The notes: generated by a model from the letters alone, not told the origin. DNA of 18,499 bases from Bacteroidota bacterium (GCA_003648455.1 QMPG01000025.1:1-18499), one strand, 5' to 3'. Shown: positions 1-7,997, numbered from the stretch's first letter. Numbers and translations: made by a program.

Positions 1-21
1 CGATGGATAGTGGAAAGTAAA

Positions 22-83
22 GCGGGGAACCCCGCATTAGAAGTACCCAAATTTGGGGTTTTAAAAACACCAAATTTGTTGGT
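22..83. repeat. Cluster of three short palindromes
   Basis: Three inverted repeats follow one another near the left edge. GCGGGG-AA-CCCCGC lies at 22-35, the perfect palindrome CCCAAATTTGGG at 46-57, and ACCAA-N5-TTGGT at 69-83. The word CCAAATTTG occurs in the second and third. The GC-rich first hairpin stands out in a very AT-rich background. No coding sequence covers it. It could be the edge of an intergenic repeat family or an RNA/terminator structure for something left of the window; the function is unknown. Confidence 0.5.
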
Positions 84-120
84 AATTCTTAAGCGTAGAA
101 AAATTATGAATTTTTCGGGT

Positions 121-156
121 TAAAAAAAAAAGAAACCACATAAAATGCAGTTTCTT
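121..156 (-). terminator. Rho-independent terminator of tRNA-Lys
   Basis: Read on the minus strand, this is a 12-bp stem (130-141 with 145-156) with a 3-nt loop, followed by a run of about ten T. Two of the pairs are G-U on the minus transcript but would be A-C mismatches on the plus transcript, which fixes the orientation. It starts 12 nt after the tRNA-Lys 3' end. Confidence 0.8.
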
Positions 157-168
157 ATAAAATATTTG

Positions 169-241
169 TCGGCTCGGTGGGGTTCGAACCCACGACCCCA
201 TGATTAAGAGTCACGTGCTCTGCCAACTGAGCTACGAGCCG
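169..241 (-). tRNA. tRNA-Lys (anticodon CTT)
   Basis: The minus strand folds into a complete 73-nt cloverleaf. The 7-bp acceptor stem (241-235 with 176-170) is fully Watson-Crick. The D stem is GCTC/GAGC, the anticodon loop is CTCTTAA with anticodon CTT, and the T arm carries GGTTCGAACCC. The discriminator base is A at 169. The CCA end is not encoded (C-A follows). An anticodon of CTT reads the lysine codon AAG. A promoter -7 element lies 10 nt upstream and a terminator follows closely, so it appears to be a single-gene transcription unit. Confidence 0.97.
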
Positions 242-251
242 AAAATTTTTA

Positions 252-259
252 CAAAGATA
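252..259 (-). promoter_or_regulatory. Candidate -7 element for tRNA-Lys
   Basis: The minus strand reads TATCTTTG, a perfect match to the Bacteroidota -7 consensus TAnnTTTG, 10 nt upstream of the mature tRNA 5' end. At 19-nt spacing the -33 position is TTT rather than TTG, so only the -7 half is canonical. Confidence 0.6.
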
Positions 260-484
260 AAAAATTGTGTCCACTCCGAAAAGACCTCGTATATTTATGT
301 TAAAAAAAAATGAACAACACAAACCGCTGATAGTCATTATAATAAAAAACATGTCAGGTCTCTATCCATTAACTGACGGACAATTTTTTAGCGTGGATTC
401 AAAATTAAAATGTTTTTTTTAACCATTAAAAGTGAAACGGTTTTTAATTTTTATAGTTTCAAAATGTATGAGGCTTTAGAAAAA
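260..484. other. Non-coding gap between the two tRNA units
   Basis: This AT-rich stretch lies between the tRNA-Lys promoter and the tRNA-Asn terminator. I see no credible reading frame, repeat or RNA fold in it. Confidence 0.5.
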
Positions 485-518
485 GAATAAAAAAAGCCGA
501 AAACTCATGTTTCGGCTT
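485..518 (-). terminator. Rho-independent terminator of tRNA-Asn
   Basis: On the minus strand a perfect 9-bp stem (AAGCCGAAA with TTTCGGCTT, plus positions 494-502 and 510-518) and a 7-nt loop are followed by a T-rich tail. It begins 9 nt after the tRNA-Asn 3' end and separates the two tRNA units. Confidence 0.85.
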
Positions 519-526
519 AAATTTTG

Positions 527-600
527 CTCCCCCACTAGGACTTGAACCTAGGACCCTCTGATTAACAGTCAGATGCTCTAACCAACTGAGCTATGGAGGA
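527..600 (-). tRNA. tRNA-Asn (anticodon GTT)
   Basis: The minus strand forms a complete 74-nt cloverleaf. The acceptor stem TCCTCCA pairs with TGGGGGA with one G-U pair, the D stem is GCTC/GAGC, and the anticodon loop is CTGTTAA with anticodon GTT. The T arm carries GGTTCAAGTCC. The discriminator base is G at 527, as usual for tRNA-Asn. CCA is not encoded. It reads AAC/AAU codons. A consensus promoter lies upstream and a terminator directly downstream. Confidence 0.97.
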
Positions 601-612
601 ATTTTGTGGTTG

Positions 613-642
613 CAAAAGTAATAGCTTTTTTTAAATAAACAA
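613..642 (-). promoter_or_regulatory. Bacteroidota-type promoter of tRNA-Asn
   Basis: The minus strand shows TTG (642-640), a 19-nt spacer, then TACTTTTG (620-613). This exactly matches the TTG-N19-TAnnTTTG consensus of the Bacteroidota primary sigma factor. The -7 element ends 12 nt before the mature tRNA. It is the best promoter in the window and supports the phylum assignment. Confidence 0.85.
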
Positions 643-698
643 AACAAATTTTAAAAAAAACAAAAAAATTTCATCTTTATAAATAATTTACTTTTTCA

Positions 699-706
699 TA
701 TCTTTA
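699..706 (+). promoter_or_regulatory. Weak candidate -7 element for the PfkB kinase
   Basis: TATCTTTA differs from TAnnTTTG only at the last base and lies 22 nt before the kinase ATG. No TTG is found at 19-21 nt spacing, so this is tentative. Confidence 0.3.
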
Positions 707-728
707 CAAAAATTTAATATTTAATAAA

Positions 729-1703
729 ATGGCAAAAGTATTAGGCATAGGAAATTCTCTGGTAGATATTTTAATAAGATTGGAAAGTGATGAGACATTA
801 GATAAATTTTCATTACCAAAAGGAAGTATGCAACTTGTTGAAATATCAAAATCAAATACGATATTAAAAGAAACAACAAATTTAAAAAGACAGCAGTCGT
901 CGGGTGGCTCAGCAGCTAATACAATTAATGGCTTGGCAAATATGGGCGTTAAAACCGGATTTATTGGTAAAATTGGGAATGATGAGTTTGGAGAATTTTT
1001 TAAATCTGATATGCAGGTTAAGGGAATTGTTCCAAAATTGTTTTTGGGAAGCAAAGAAACAGGTCGAGCCATTGGTTTAATTAGCCCTGATTCAGAACGT
1101 ACTTTTGCAACTTATCTTGGTTCGTCAATTGAGCTTTCTGACACAGATTTGTCAAAAGAATTGTTTGAAGATTATGAGTTTTTTCATATTGAGGGATACC
1201 TGTTACAAAACCATGCATTAATTGAGCAAGCATTAATATTTGCAAAACAAAATAATTTAATTGTTTCAATCGATTTTGCCAGTTTTAATGTTGTTGAAGA
1301 AAATTTAGAGTTCTTAACAAAAATTACTAAAAAATATGTTGATATTGTTTTTGCCAACGAAGATGAGGCAAAAGCATTCACAGGTGAAGAGCCCCGAAAA
1401 GCCTTGGATATTATAGCAGAGATGTGCGAAATTGCGGTTGTGAAAATCGGGGGAAAAGGCTCGCTAATAAAAAGAGACAAAAAGGTATATGAAGTCGGGA
1501 TAATTGAGGCAAAGAGATTTGACACAACAGGTGCCGGTGATTTATATGCAGCAGGATTTCTCTATGGGTTAATTAATAACATGTCGATGAATAAGTGTGG
1601 TGAAATTGGTTCGCTTCTTTCCGGTAAAGTAATTGAAGTTATTGGTGCTAAAATGAATTCTGATAAATGGAAAGAAATTAATAATGAATTGAATATAAAA
1701 TAG
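729..1703 (+). CDS. PfkB-family carbohydrate/nucleoside kinase
   Basis: This is a cytoplasmic ribokinase/PfkB-fold kinase of 324 residues, a normal family length, that phosphorylates a sugar or nucleoside from ATP. Visible signatures are the substrate-binding GG region (SGGSAANTINGLANMG, about 58-73), an NxxE motif (N210-E213) that positions Mg/phosphate, and the C-terminal DTTGAGD motif (265-271) with catalytic base D271. Members in Bacteroidota are usually annotated as adenosine kinase or generic carbohydrate kinase; the sequence alone does not fix the substrate. The ATG at 729 puts the conserved first beta-strand (VLGIGNSLVD) at the N terminus, as expected. The next gene starts 43 nt downstream on the same strand and could share the transcript, although its function looks unrelated. 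Confidence 0.9.
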   Translation: MAKVLGIGNSLVDILIRLESDETLDKFSLPKGSMQLVEISKSNTILKETTNLKRQQSSGGSAANTINGLANMGVKTGFIGKIGNDEFGEFFKSDMQVKGIVPKLFLGSKETGRAIGLISPDSERTFATYLGSSIELSDTDLSKELFEDYEFFHIEGYLLQNHALIEQALIFAKQNNLIVSIDFASFNVVEENLEFLTKITKKYVDIVFANEDEAKAFTGEEPRKALDIIAEMCEIAVVKIGGKGSLIKRDKKVYEVGIIEAKRFDTTGAGDLYAAGFLYGLINNMSMNKCGEIGSLLSGKVIEVIGAKMNSDKWKEINNELNIK

Positions 1704-1746
1704 CCAAATTGCCTTACTCTTAGGGATTTAAGGGGGATAAGATATA

Positions 1747-2442
1747 ATGATTTATGGCATGGGAAAAAAGACACATATATTATTTTTTATTTTATTTGTT
1801 TTTATGGGGTCAATTTATGGACAAGAAGATAAAAAATCAGATATTAGTTTTAATACCGGCTTATCAATTCCTATAAAAAGTTTTGAGAAAAAGAAGTATT
1901 TTTCTTATCAGGGTTTTGCCAATACAGGATTTAGTGCTGAAATTGATTATTCTACGTATTTTTGGACAATTTGTGGAATTAATTTAAAATTAAATCATGC
2001 TAATTTTAGTGTTGACAAAAAAGCATTGACAAAGATGTATAACGAAATACTTGAACAAAAAGATGGTGTTAATGTAAAAGCAGGATGGTATTCTTCAACA
2101 TCGTTGATGTTTAATCCCATGTTTGATATTCCTATTTATAAGTTTAATCTACAATTTAAAGCAGGGCTTGGAATTTCATTATGCTCTCATCCTTTTGTTA
2201 AAGTTACAGATGCTGATTTAGGAAAATTACGGGAATTAAATTCTGATTTAAGGTTCTCTATAATTGTCGGATATAGTTGGAATATAAATTATTGGATAAA
2301 CGAAAAAAAAGGAATTAACTTTGAATACGGCAAATGTTTTGTTTCACCGGATTTTATCGATACATCCAATGGAACAGGGGATTTTTTCAATTTGAATATG
2401 ACGTATAAATTAATTGCTTTAGGATATGTAATAAAATTTTGA
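1747..2442 (+). CDS. Predicted outer-membrane beta-barrel protein
   Basis: I do not recognise a named family. The 231-residue product begins with a basic, strongly hydrophobic signal peptide (about residues 7-25) with likely cleavage before Q26 (IYG|QED). The rest is rich in alternating aromatic/polar segments ending in glycine turns (FNTGLSIP, FKAGLGISL, IIVGYSWNINYWI) and terminates in a short beta-like tail ending in Phe (GYVIKF). That fits a small 8-10 strand outer-membrane barrel of the PorT/porin-like type common in Bacteroidota. An alternative start at the fifth codon (1759, MGKKTH) gives a more typical signal peptide and cannot be excluded. The gene lies 12 nt upstream of a PD40 lipoprotein, which suggests the two act together at the outer membrane. 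Confidence 0.7.
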   Translation: MIYGMGKKTHILFFILFVFMGSIYGQEDKKSDISFNTGLSIPIKSFEKKKYFSYQGFANTGFSAEIDYSTYFWTICGINLKLNHANFSVDKKALTKMYNEILEQKDGVNVKAGWYSSTSLMFNPMFDIPIYKFNLQFKAGLGISLCSHPFVKVTDADLGKLRELNSDLRFSIIVGYSWNINYWINEKKGINFEYGKCFVSPDFIDTSNGTGDFFNLNMTYKLIALGYVIKF

Positions 2443-2454
2443 ATCTTTTAAGTA

Positions 2455-3411
2455 ATGATAAAAAACAGTTTACACAAAATAGGATTTATTATAATATTTG
2501 TTACATTTTGTAGCTGTTGGCCACATAATAGAATTGTCTTTGAAGATATAATTATTCCAAAAAGTGCTGTAAATTTTTCAGAAGTTAATTCCGAATATGA
2601 TGATTATAATTCTGCATTCCCGGGGAACATAATAAATGACGAATTTCAGATATATTTTTCAAGCAATAGAGATAATAAAGGAGAAAGTTATGACATTATA
2701 AAATATGGTTGTAACTTACAATTTGATCAAGGAGTTGCTGAAATAAGGTTTCGTTGCCAACGAATGGAAGATGTTAATATTTTACAAAACATCAACAGTC
2801 CATCTTCAAATGAATACGGACCATATTTTTATTATCCGGAAAAATTAGATACAGTGTTGCTGTTTTCAAGTGATTGCGGTGGTAATTTAGACATTTATTT
2901 TTTCGATTATAAAGATAAAACAATAAATACAATTAATGAAATAAACACAACAGATAATGAAGCTTATGCTACTATTCATAATACATCGTCATCTTTGTAT
3001 TTTTGTTCTGACAAAGAAGGTGAATTTAATATTTATAGAATAAAAAACGTTTTTCTCGATACTTCTGCAATTGAAATCAAGTATGTAAATGAACTTAATA
3101 GTGAAAAAAACGATAAATGTCCATACATTAAGAATAATGTAATGGTATTTATATCAGACAGAGACGGCGGTTATGGCGGATTTGACTTATGGTATTCTAT
3201 TTATAAAGATACAGCTTGGTCAAAGCCTATAAATTTTGGTCCACAAATAAATACGCAGTATGATGAATACAGACCAGCTGTTGTTGAAACAGATTCTGAT
3301 AAATACTTAAATAATTTGATGATTTTCTCGTCAAATCGTCCCGATGGAAAGGGTGGTTTTGATTTATATTATGTGGGAATATCAAAACATTTAGAAGATT
3401 TGAATAAATAG
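2455..3411 (+). CDS. PD40 (TolB-like) beta-propeller lipoprotein
   Basis: The 318-residue protein has an N-terminal lipoprotein signal with a probable lipidated Cys at C21 (TFCS|C; the lipobox is atypical). At least five WD40-like PD40 blade motifs follow: FSSNRD (68-73), FSSDCGGNLDIY (137-148), FCSDKEGEFNIY (183-194), FISDRDGGYGGFDLWY (232-247) and FSSNRPDGKGGFDLYY (291-306). PD40 propellers typically bind periplasmic or outer-membrane partners. In Bacteroidota they often occur in OmpA-linked envelope proteins; this one lacks an OmpA domain. The start is 12 nt after the barrel-like gene, so the two are probably an operon. It converges on polA with 48 nt between and no obvious terminator. The specific role is unknown. 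Confidence 0.8.
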   Translation: MIKNSLHKIGFIIIFVTFCSCWPHNRIVFEDIIIPKSAVNFSEVNSEYDDYNSAFPGNIINDEFQIYFSSNRDNKGESYDIIKYGCNLQFDQGVAEIRFRCQRMEDVNILQNINSPSSNEYGPYFYYPEKLDTVLLFSSDCGGNLDIYFFDYKDKTINTINEINTTDNEAYATIHNTSSSLYFCSDKEGEFNIYRIKNVFLDTSAIEIKYVNELNSEKNDKCPYIKNNVMVFISDRDGGYGGFDLWYSIYKDTAWSKPINFGPQINTQYDEYRPAVVETDSDKYLNNLMIFSSNRPDGKGGFDLYYVGISKHLEDLNK

Positions 3412-3459
3412 AATAGTAACTAATACCCCCAAGTTTTTAACTTATACCGTTATCATTAA

Positions 3460-6237
3460 TTAATGAGCTTCTAACCAATTATTGCCTTTTCCCATATCAA
3501 CGCTTAAAGGAATATCGAAACTAACAGCATTTTCCATTTCTTGCTTAACAATTTTTTCAACAATTTCACCTTCCGGTTTATACACATCAAAAACCAACTC
3601 ATCGTGAACTTGTAAAATCATTTTTGATTTAAGGTTTTTTTCTTTAAAGCGATTATAAATATTAATCATTGCAATTTTTATTATATCGGCAGCCGAACCC
3701 TGAATAGGTGCATTTATGGCATTTCTCTCTGCGGAACTACGCACAAAAGAATTGTTTGAATTAATATCGCTTAAATATCTTTTTCTGCCAAAAATTGTTT
3801 CTGAATAACCTTTTTCTTTTGCTAGTTCAATACTTTTATCCATAAAGTTTTTAACAGCAGGATAGTTCTCAAAATAATCATCAATTAATTGCTTGGCTTC
3901 TTTTCGTGGAATATTTAGGTTTTGCGATAAGCCAAAAGCCGAAATTTTATAAATAATTCCAAAGTTGGCCGCTTTTGCAATACTTCTCATTTCTTTTGTT
4001 ACATCGCCAATATCAACTTTAAATATTTTTGATGCTGTTGCAGAGTGAATATCCTCATTGTTTTTAAATGCCTCTATCATGTGAGGATCTTGGCTTAATT
4101 GTGCCATTATGCGAAGTTCAATTTGAGAATAATCTGCCGAAATTAAATAATGATTGTCGTCAGATGGTATAAATGCTTTTCTTATTTCTCGTCCAAGTTC
4201 TTCGCGAATAGGAATGTTTTGTAAATTAGGATTTTTTGAACTTAATCGACCGGTTGATGTAACTGCCTGATTAAAAGAAGTGTGAATTTTTCCGGTTTTG
4301 GTGTTTATTAATTTGGGCAAGGCATCAACATAAGTTGTTAATAATTTTTTTAAAGTTCGGTAGTTTAATATGTTTTTAATTATTTCGTGTTTGTCTATTA
4401 ATTTTGATAGAATTTCTTCGCCGGTTGAGTATTGTTTTGTTTTTGTTTTTTTAGGATTATCAATAATTTTTAATCTTTCAAAAAGAATTTCTCCGAGCTG
4501 TTTCGGCGATGATATATTAAATTCTATTCCTGCTATTTTGTATATTTCTTGTTCTTCTTTTAGTATTTTTTCTCTTAATTGTTTAGAAAAATTATTTAAG
4601 GCTTCAATGTTAATTTTAACACCGGCATTCTCCATTTCGACGAGAACTTTTACCAGAGGCATTTCAATATCATTAAATAATTTGTTTAATTGTTTTTTAT
4701 TAATCTCTTCATTTAAAATTGTTTTTAACTGAAAGGTGAAATCAGCATCTTCACATGCATATTCTTTTACTTTATCAACAGGAACATCTTTCATGTTGCG
4801 TTGATTTTTTCCTTTTTCTCCAATTAATTCCTTAGTAGAAACTTTTTTATAGTTCAAATAAATTTCAGATAAAAAATCAAGATTGTGTCTTAGCTCCGGC
4901 TGAATAAGGTAATGAGCCAACATTGTGTCAAAAAACTCCCCTTTTACTTCAATGTCGTAATTTCGCAAAACAAGAATGTCGTATTTTATATTTTGTCCTA
5001 TTTTAACAATGCTTTCTTTTTCGAAAAAAGGTCTGAATTTTTCAACAATTTTTTTTGCTTGGCTTTGTTCTTGAGAAACAGGGACGTAATATGCTTCGTG
5101 TTCTTTGATTGAAAACGACATTCCGACTAATTTTGCAGTATGCACATCAAGACTTGTTGTTTCTGTGTCGAAGCAAACCTCTTTTTGTTTTAACAAAAGG
5201 TTTAATAAATCATTTGTTTTTGTTTCATTATTAACAAGATAATAATTGTGTTTTATTGTGTTAATATTTTCGTAATTATCTTCAGCAATATGCTGAGGTT
5301 CTGCTCCAAAATTGTCGAATAAAGAACCTTGGGTGGGTTGAGGTTTTGCTTTTGGTTTTTCTTGTTGAGAAAAATAACGTTGCGCCAGTTTTTTGAATTC
5401 GAATTCATCAAAAAGGTTTTTTAATTTCTCTGCGTCAGGATTTGATATTTTTAGTTGTTCTTCATCGAAATTAATTGGCACATTGGTAGTAATCGTTGCT
5501 AATTTTTTTGATAACAAAACTTGTTCTTTAAAATTAATAAAGTTTTCTTTTTGTTTTCCTTTTAAGTCGTTTATGTTGTTATAAATGTTTTCGACAGAAC
5601 CATATTCGGCAATCAATTTTTTTGAGGTTTTTTCACCAACGCCGGGACATCCGGGAATATTATCTACACTATCGCCCCACAAAGCTAAAATATCAATAAC
5701 TTGTTCCGGGTTTTCAATGCCGAATTTTTCTTTAACTTTATCAACGCCCAATATATCAACACCAGCACCAAAATGACGTGGTTTATACATGAAAATTTTG
5801 TCGGAAACAAGTTGAGCATAATCTTTGTCGGGAGTCATCATGTAAGTAACAAATCCTTTTTGTTCGGCTATTTTGGCCATTGTGCCAATAACATCGTCGG
5901 CTTCAAAGCCTTTTTTTTCTATAATTGGAATGTTGAAAGCTTTTATTACTTCTTTGATATATGGAATTGATGTTCTTAAATCTTCGGGCATTGCTTCACG
6001 ATTTGCTTTATATTCAGAATACATCTCATGGCGAAAAGTAGGTGCGTGAACGTCAAAAACAACACCAATATGCGAAGGGTTTTCTTTTTTCAAGACATCG
6101 ATAAGAGAATTTGTGAAACCCAAAATAGCAGATGTGTTAAGTCCTTTTGAGTTATAAGTCGGGTTTTTAATAAAAGCAAAGTATGCTCTGTATATTAAAG
6201 CATAAGCATCGAGTAGAAAAAGATTTTTAGTTGGCAT
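3460..6237 (-). CDS. polA: DNA polymerase I
   Basis: This is a full-length 925-residue family A polymerase with all three domains. The 5' nuclease carries its acidic metal ligands (D10, EADD 112-115, TPDKD 135-139, GDSVDN 188-193). The 3'-5' proofreading exonuclease looks intact: D357/E359 in FDTET, N416...D420, and Y493...D497. The polymerase has motif A (DYSQIE, D702), motif B (R751, K755, F759, Y763) and motif C (VHDE, 877-880). It serves in Okazaki-fragment processing and repair synthesis. The ATG at 6237 is chosen because MPTKNLFLLDAYAL aligns with the normal N terminus; 13 more in-frame codons upstream look like leader. An oddity: residue 764, directly after the motif B Tyr, is Lys (IIYKISAFG) where Gly is normal. 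It lies 62 nt downstream of queD and is probably co-transcribed with it. Confidence 0.97.
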   Translation of the reverse strand: MPTKNLFLLDAYALIYRAYFAFIKNPTYNSKGLNTSAILGFTNSLIDVLKKENPSHIGVVFDVHAPTFRHEMYSEYKANREAMPEDLRTSIPYIKEVIKAFNIPIIEKKGFEADDVIGTMAKIAEQKGFVTYMMTPDKDYAQLVSDKIFMYKPRHFGAGVDILGVDKVKEKFGIENPEQVIDILALWGDSVDNIPGCPGVGEKTSKKLIAEYGSVENIYNNINDLKGKQKENFINFKEQVLLSKKLATITTNVPINFDEEQLKISNPDAEKLKNLFDEFEFKKLAQRYFSQQEKPKAKPQPTQGSLFDNFGAEPQHIAEDNYENINTIKHNYYLVNNETKTNDLLNLLLKQKEVCFDTETTSLDVHTAKLVGMSFSIKEHEAYYVPVSQEQSQAKKIVEKFRPFFEKESIVKIGQNIKYDILVLRNYDIEVKGEFFDTMLAHYLIQPELRHNLDFLSEIYLNYKKVSTKELIGEKGKNQRNMKDVPVDKVKEYACEDADFTFQLKTILNEEINKKQLNKLFNDIEMPLVKVLVEMENAGVKINIEALNNFSKQLREKILKEEQEIYKIAGIEFNISSPKQLGEILFERLKIIDNPKKTKTKQYSTGEEILSKLIDKHEIIKNILNYRTLKKLLTTYVDALPKLINTKTGKIHTSFNQAVTSTGRLSSKNPNLQNIPIREELGREIRKAFIPSDDNHYLISADYSQIELRIMAQLSQDPHMIEAFKNNEDIHSATASKIFKVDIGDVTKEMRSIAKAANFGIIYKISAFGLSQNLNIPRKEAKQLIDDYFENYPAVKNFMDKSIELAKEKGYSETIFGRKRYLSDINSNNSFVRSSAERNAINAPIQGSAADIIKIAMINIYNRFKEKNLKSKMILQVHDELVFDVYKPEGEIVEKIVKQEMENAVSFDIPLSVDMGKGNNWLEAH

Positions 6238-6299
6238 GTTTTTTAATTTAATATTTAGTAAAACCCAAAATGACAAGAAACAAAATTAGGTTGCAAACA

Positions 6300-6749
6300 T
6301 TATTTGTTATCTTCAGCATACCATTCGGCAAACGAAGTTGCTGTTTCGTATAGTTTTAAACTATGTAATTTTACGTTTTTAGGTAAATATGGCTTTAATC
6401 TATTTGCAAAGTCAATAACAAGATTTTCTGATGTAGGTTGGTAGTCAAGTAGTATTTTTTTACCAAAAATTTTATTGTTCTCAATAACAGATTCAAACTC
6501 TTTGTTTTTCATGAGAACAAAAGCATGGTCAAAAAGGGATGTGATTTTTGAATTAACAATGTTTTTCAAATCTGTAAAGTCGATAAGCATACCATATTTG
6601 GGATTGGAAATATCGTCAATTGGCTTTCCAATAACAGTAACAAAAAGTTTATATGAATGACCATGTATGTTTTTACAAGGACCATCGTAGTTCCAAAGTA
6701 AATGTGCCATTTCAAAATGGAATTCTTTTGTAAGTCTAATTTTTGACAT
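6300..6749 (-). CDS. queD: 6-carboxytetrahydropterin synthase / PTPS-family protein
   Basis: The 149-residue protein belongs to the 6-pyruvoyltetrahydropterin synthase superfamily. QueD converts 7,8-dihydroneopterin triphosphate to 6-carboxytetrahydropterin, an early step to queuosine. Zinc ligands are H16 (FEMAH), H29 and H31. The CxxxHGH motif (C25-H31), with the catalytic Cys, is the QueD-type signature. The DHA (D74-H75) and a Glu near the C terminus (E135 in YETAT) complete the active site. The length is slightly above E. coli QueD (about 120) owing to insertions. No other queuosine genes are in the window. It precedes polA on the same strand. The start at 6749 is the first ATG and fits the conserved N-terminal strand. 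Confidence 0.9.
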   Translation of the reverse strand: MSKIRLTKEFHFEMAHLLWNYDGPCKNIHGHSYKLFVTVIGKPIDDISNPKYGMLIDFTDLKNIVNSKITSLFDHAFVLMKNKEFESVIENNKIFGKKILLDYQPTSENLVIDFANRLKPYLPKNVKLHSLKLYETATSFAEWYAEDNK

Positions 6750-6810
6750 TTTTTTATTTTATTAGTTTTTATTTAATTCAAAAAAGATAAAACGTCGATA
6801 TAACGACAAG

Positions 6811-6818
6811 CAAAATTA
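6811..6818 (-). promoter_or_regulatory. Candidate -7 element for queD-polA
   Basis: The minus strand reads TAATTTTG, matching TAnnTTTG, 61 nt upstream of the queD ATG. No TTG is present at the usual spacing, and AT-rich sequence produces such matches by chance. The rest of the 245-nt gap (6750-6994) shows nothing else I can support. Confidence 0.35.
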
Positions 6819-6994
6819 TAAATCAATTAGATAAATATCGTAATATATTGATAATATTTAAATTTTTTTTATAATTTTATGAAGAATAAAAAAAACATCC
6901 TTGCAAAAATAAAGAATTAAGGGTGTTATGGCTAAAACAAAAGCAGGGAAACACACCTTTAAATATTGTAATTTAATTGTAAAATTATAGTCAG

Positions 6995-7882
6995 ATGAAA
7001 AATATAAATATATTTTGTTTCTTTATTTTCCTTTTATTTTTTGGTTGTGTTTCAGATTCTGACAGAACAAGTGAAAAAATAGGGGAAGAATTTATAGAAA
7101 CGAAAGAGCAACAAGAAGATATACAAAAAAAGGTGGCAACTTTAGTTTTTTATGATATGTTTTCTCCTGTTGAAATGTCCTCTCTTTTTTTTAAATCAGG
7201 AATTGATTATAATTTTAAAATAATAAACCCAACAGAAAACGCAGACAATTATTTAAGAAGCTCAAAAATTGCCACAAACCTGGGTGTATATGGCGTTGAT
7301 TTGTTTTATAACAGAATGTTTAATCAAACACAACAATCTCTTCAATATTTAGCGTGTATTCAACAGTTATCTGAAAAATTAGATATTCCCCGTGATTTTT
7401 TTTCTTTTACAGAAGAGCAAATAGAACAAAAGATTAACGATAAAGATTCGTTATATATTATCGCAGGAGAGGCCTATGATTCCGCAAATGACTTTCTTAA
7501 AAAAAATAACCGTGGCGGAGCAGCCTCTTTAATTGTGTTAGGCGGATGGATTGAATCGCTTTATATTGTAACAAATGCTTCAAACGAATTTAGTGTTGAA
7601 CTAATGGAGCTTATAGCTACACAAAAATATTCACTTAACAGTTTAATTAATTTGTTAAGAAATAATCAGGACGACCTTACTGTTGCAAAATATTTAATTT
7701 TGTTAAAAAAATTAAACAAAACATTTTCTCAATTTGAGATAATGTATAAACATGGAGATGTAAATATTGACACTATTCAGAAAAGAATAGTTATTAACAA
7801 GCAGCATGTTGAAGTTACCAGAGAGCAGATAATAAAGATAAAATCAATAGTAAATGCAATTCGTGCAGATATTGTTGGTTAG
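6995..7882 (+). CDS. Lipoprotein of unknown function
   Basis: I do not recognise this family. The 295-residue product has a lipoprotein signal peptide with lipobox LFFG|C (lipidated C18), followed by an acidic segment (VSDSDRTSEKIGEEF). Acidic residues just after the Cys are a feature of surface-exported Bacteroidota lipoproteins, so surface exposure is possible but only inferred. The mature part looks mostly alpha-helical, with no cysteine clusters, repeats or catalytic motif I can name. The most distinctive stretch is around residues 88-125 (NLGVYGVDLFYNRMFNQTQQ). The gene stands alone between the divergent queD and the glycan cassette, 145 nt before the first glycosyltransferase, and is probably its own transcription unit. 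Confidence 0.75.
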   Translation: MKNINIFCFFIFLLFFGCVSDSDRTSEKIGEEFIETKEQQEDIQKKVATLVFYDMFSPVEMSSLFFKSGIDYNFKIINPTENADNYLRSSKIATNLGVYGVDLFYNRMFNQTQQSLQYLACIQQLSEKLDIPRDFFSFTEEQIEQKINDKDSLYIIAGEAYDSANDFLKKNNRGGAASLIVLGGWIESLYIVTNASNEFSVELMELIATQKYSLNSLINLLRNNQDDLTVAKYLILLKKLNKTFSQFEIMYKHGDVNIDTIQKRIVINKQHVEVTREQIIKIKSIVNAIRADIVG

Positions 7883-7997
7883 TTTTGCTTCTTCTATCAA
7901 GAATTAATCCCACGATATAATATAAGAACAAAATATTTTTCTTGTTTAAGTGTTTTTTTAAATTGATTGAAGATGTCGGTTTTTAAAAATAAATATT

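Noticed and set aside
155..352. Minus-strand 65-codon open frame
   Set aside because: It runs straight through the tRNA-Lys gene and its promoter; the cloverleaf is the better explanation.
3421..3446. Small AAGTT-TTT-AACTT hairpin between the convergent PD40 lipoprotein gene and polA
   Set aside because: The stem has only 5 weak pairs, with no T-run on either strand; it is not convincing as a terminator.
4370..4732. Plus-strand 120-codon frame inside polA
   Set aside because: It is antisense to conserved polA coding sequence, with no recognisable protein features; it reflects AT-rich codon composition.
6238..6276. N-terminal 13-codon extension of polA
   Set aside because: MPTKNLFLLDAYAL at 6237 aligns with the normal Pol I N terminus; the extra residues look like untranslated leader.
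6928..6990. 20-codon ATG frame (MAKTKAGKHTFKYCNLIVKL) before the lipoprotein gene
   Set aside because: It is short and has no supporting signal. The MAKTKAGK start looks protein-like, but chance is likely in this gap, so I did not call it a gene.
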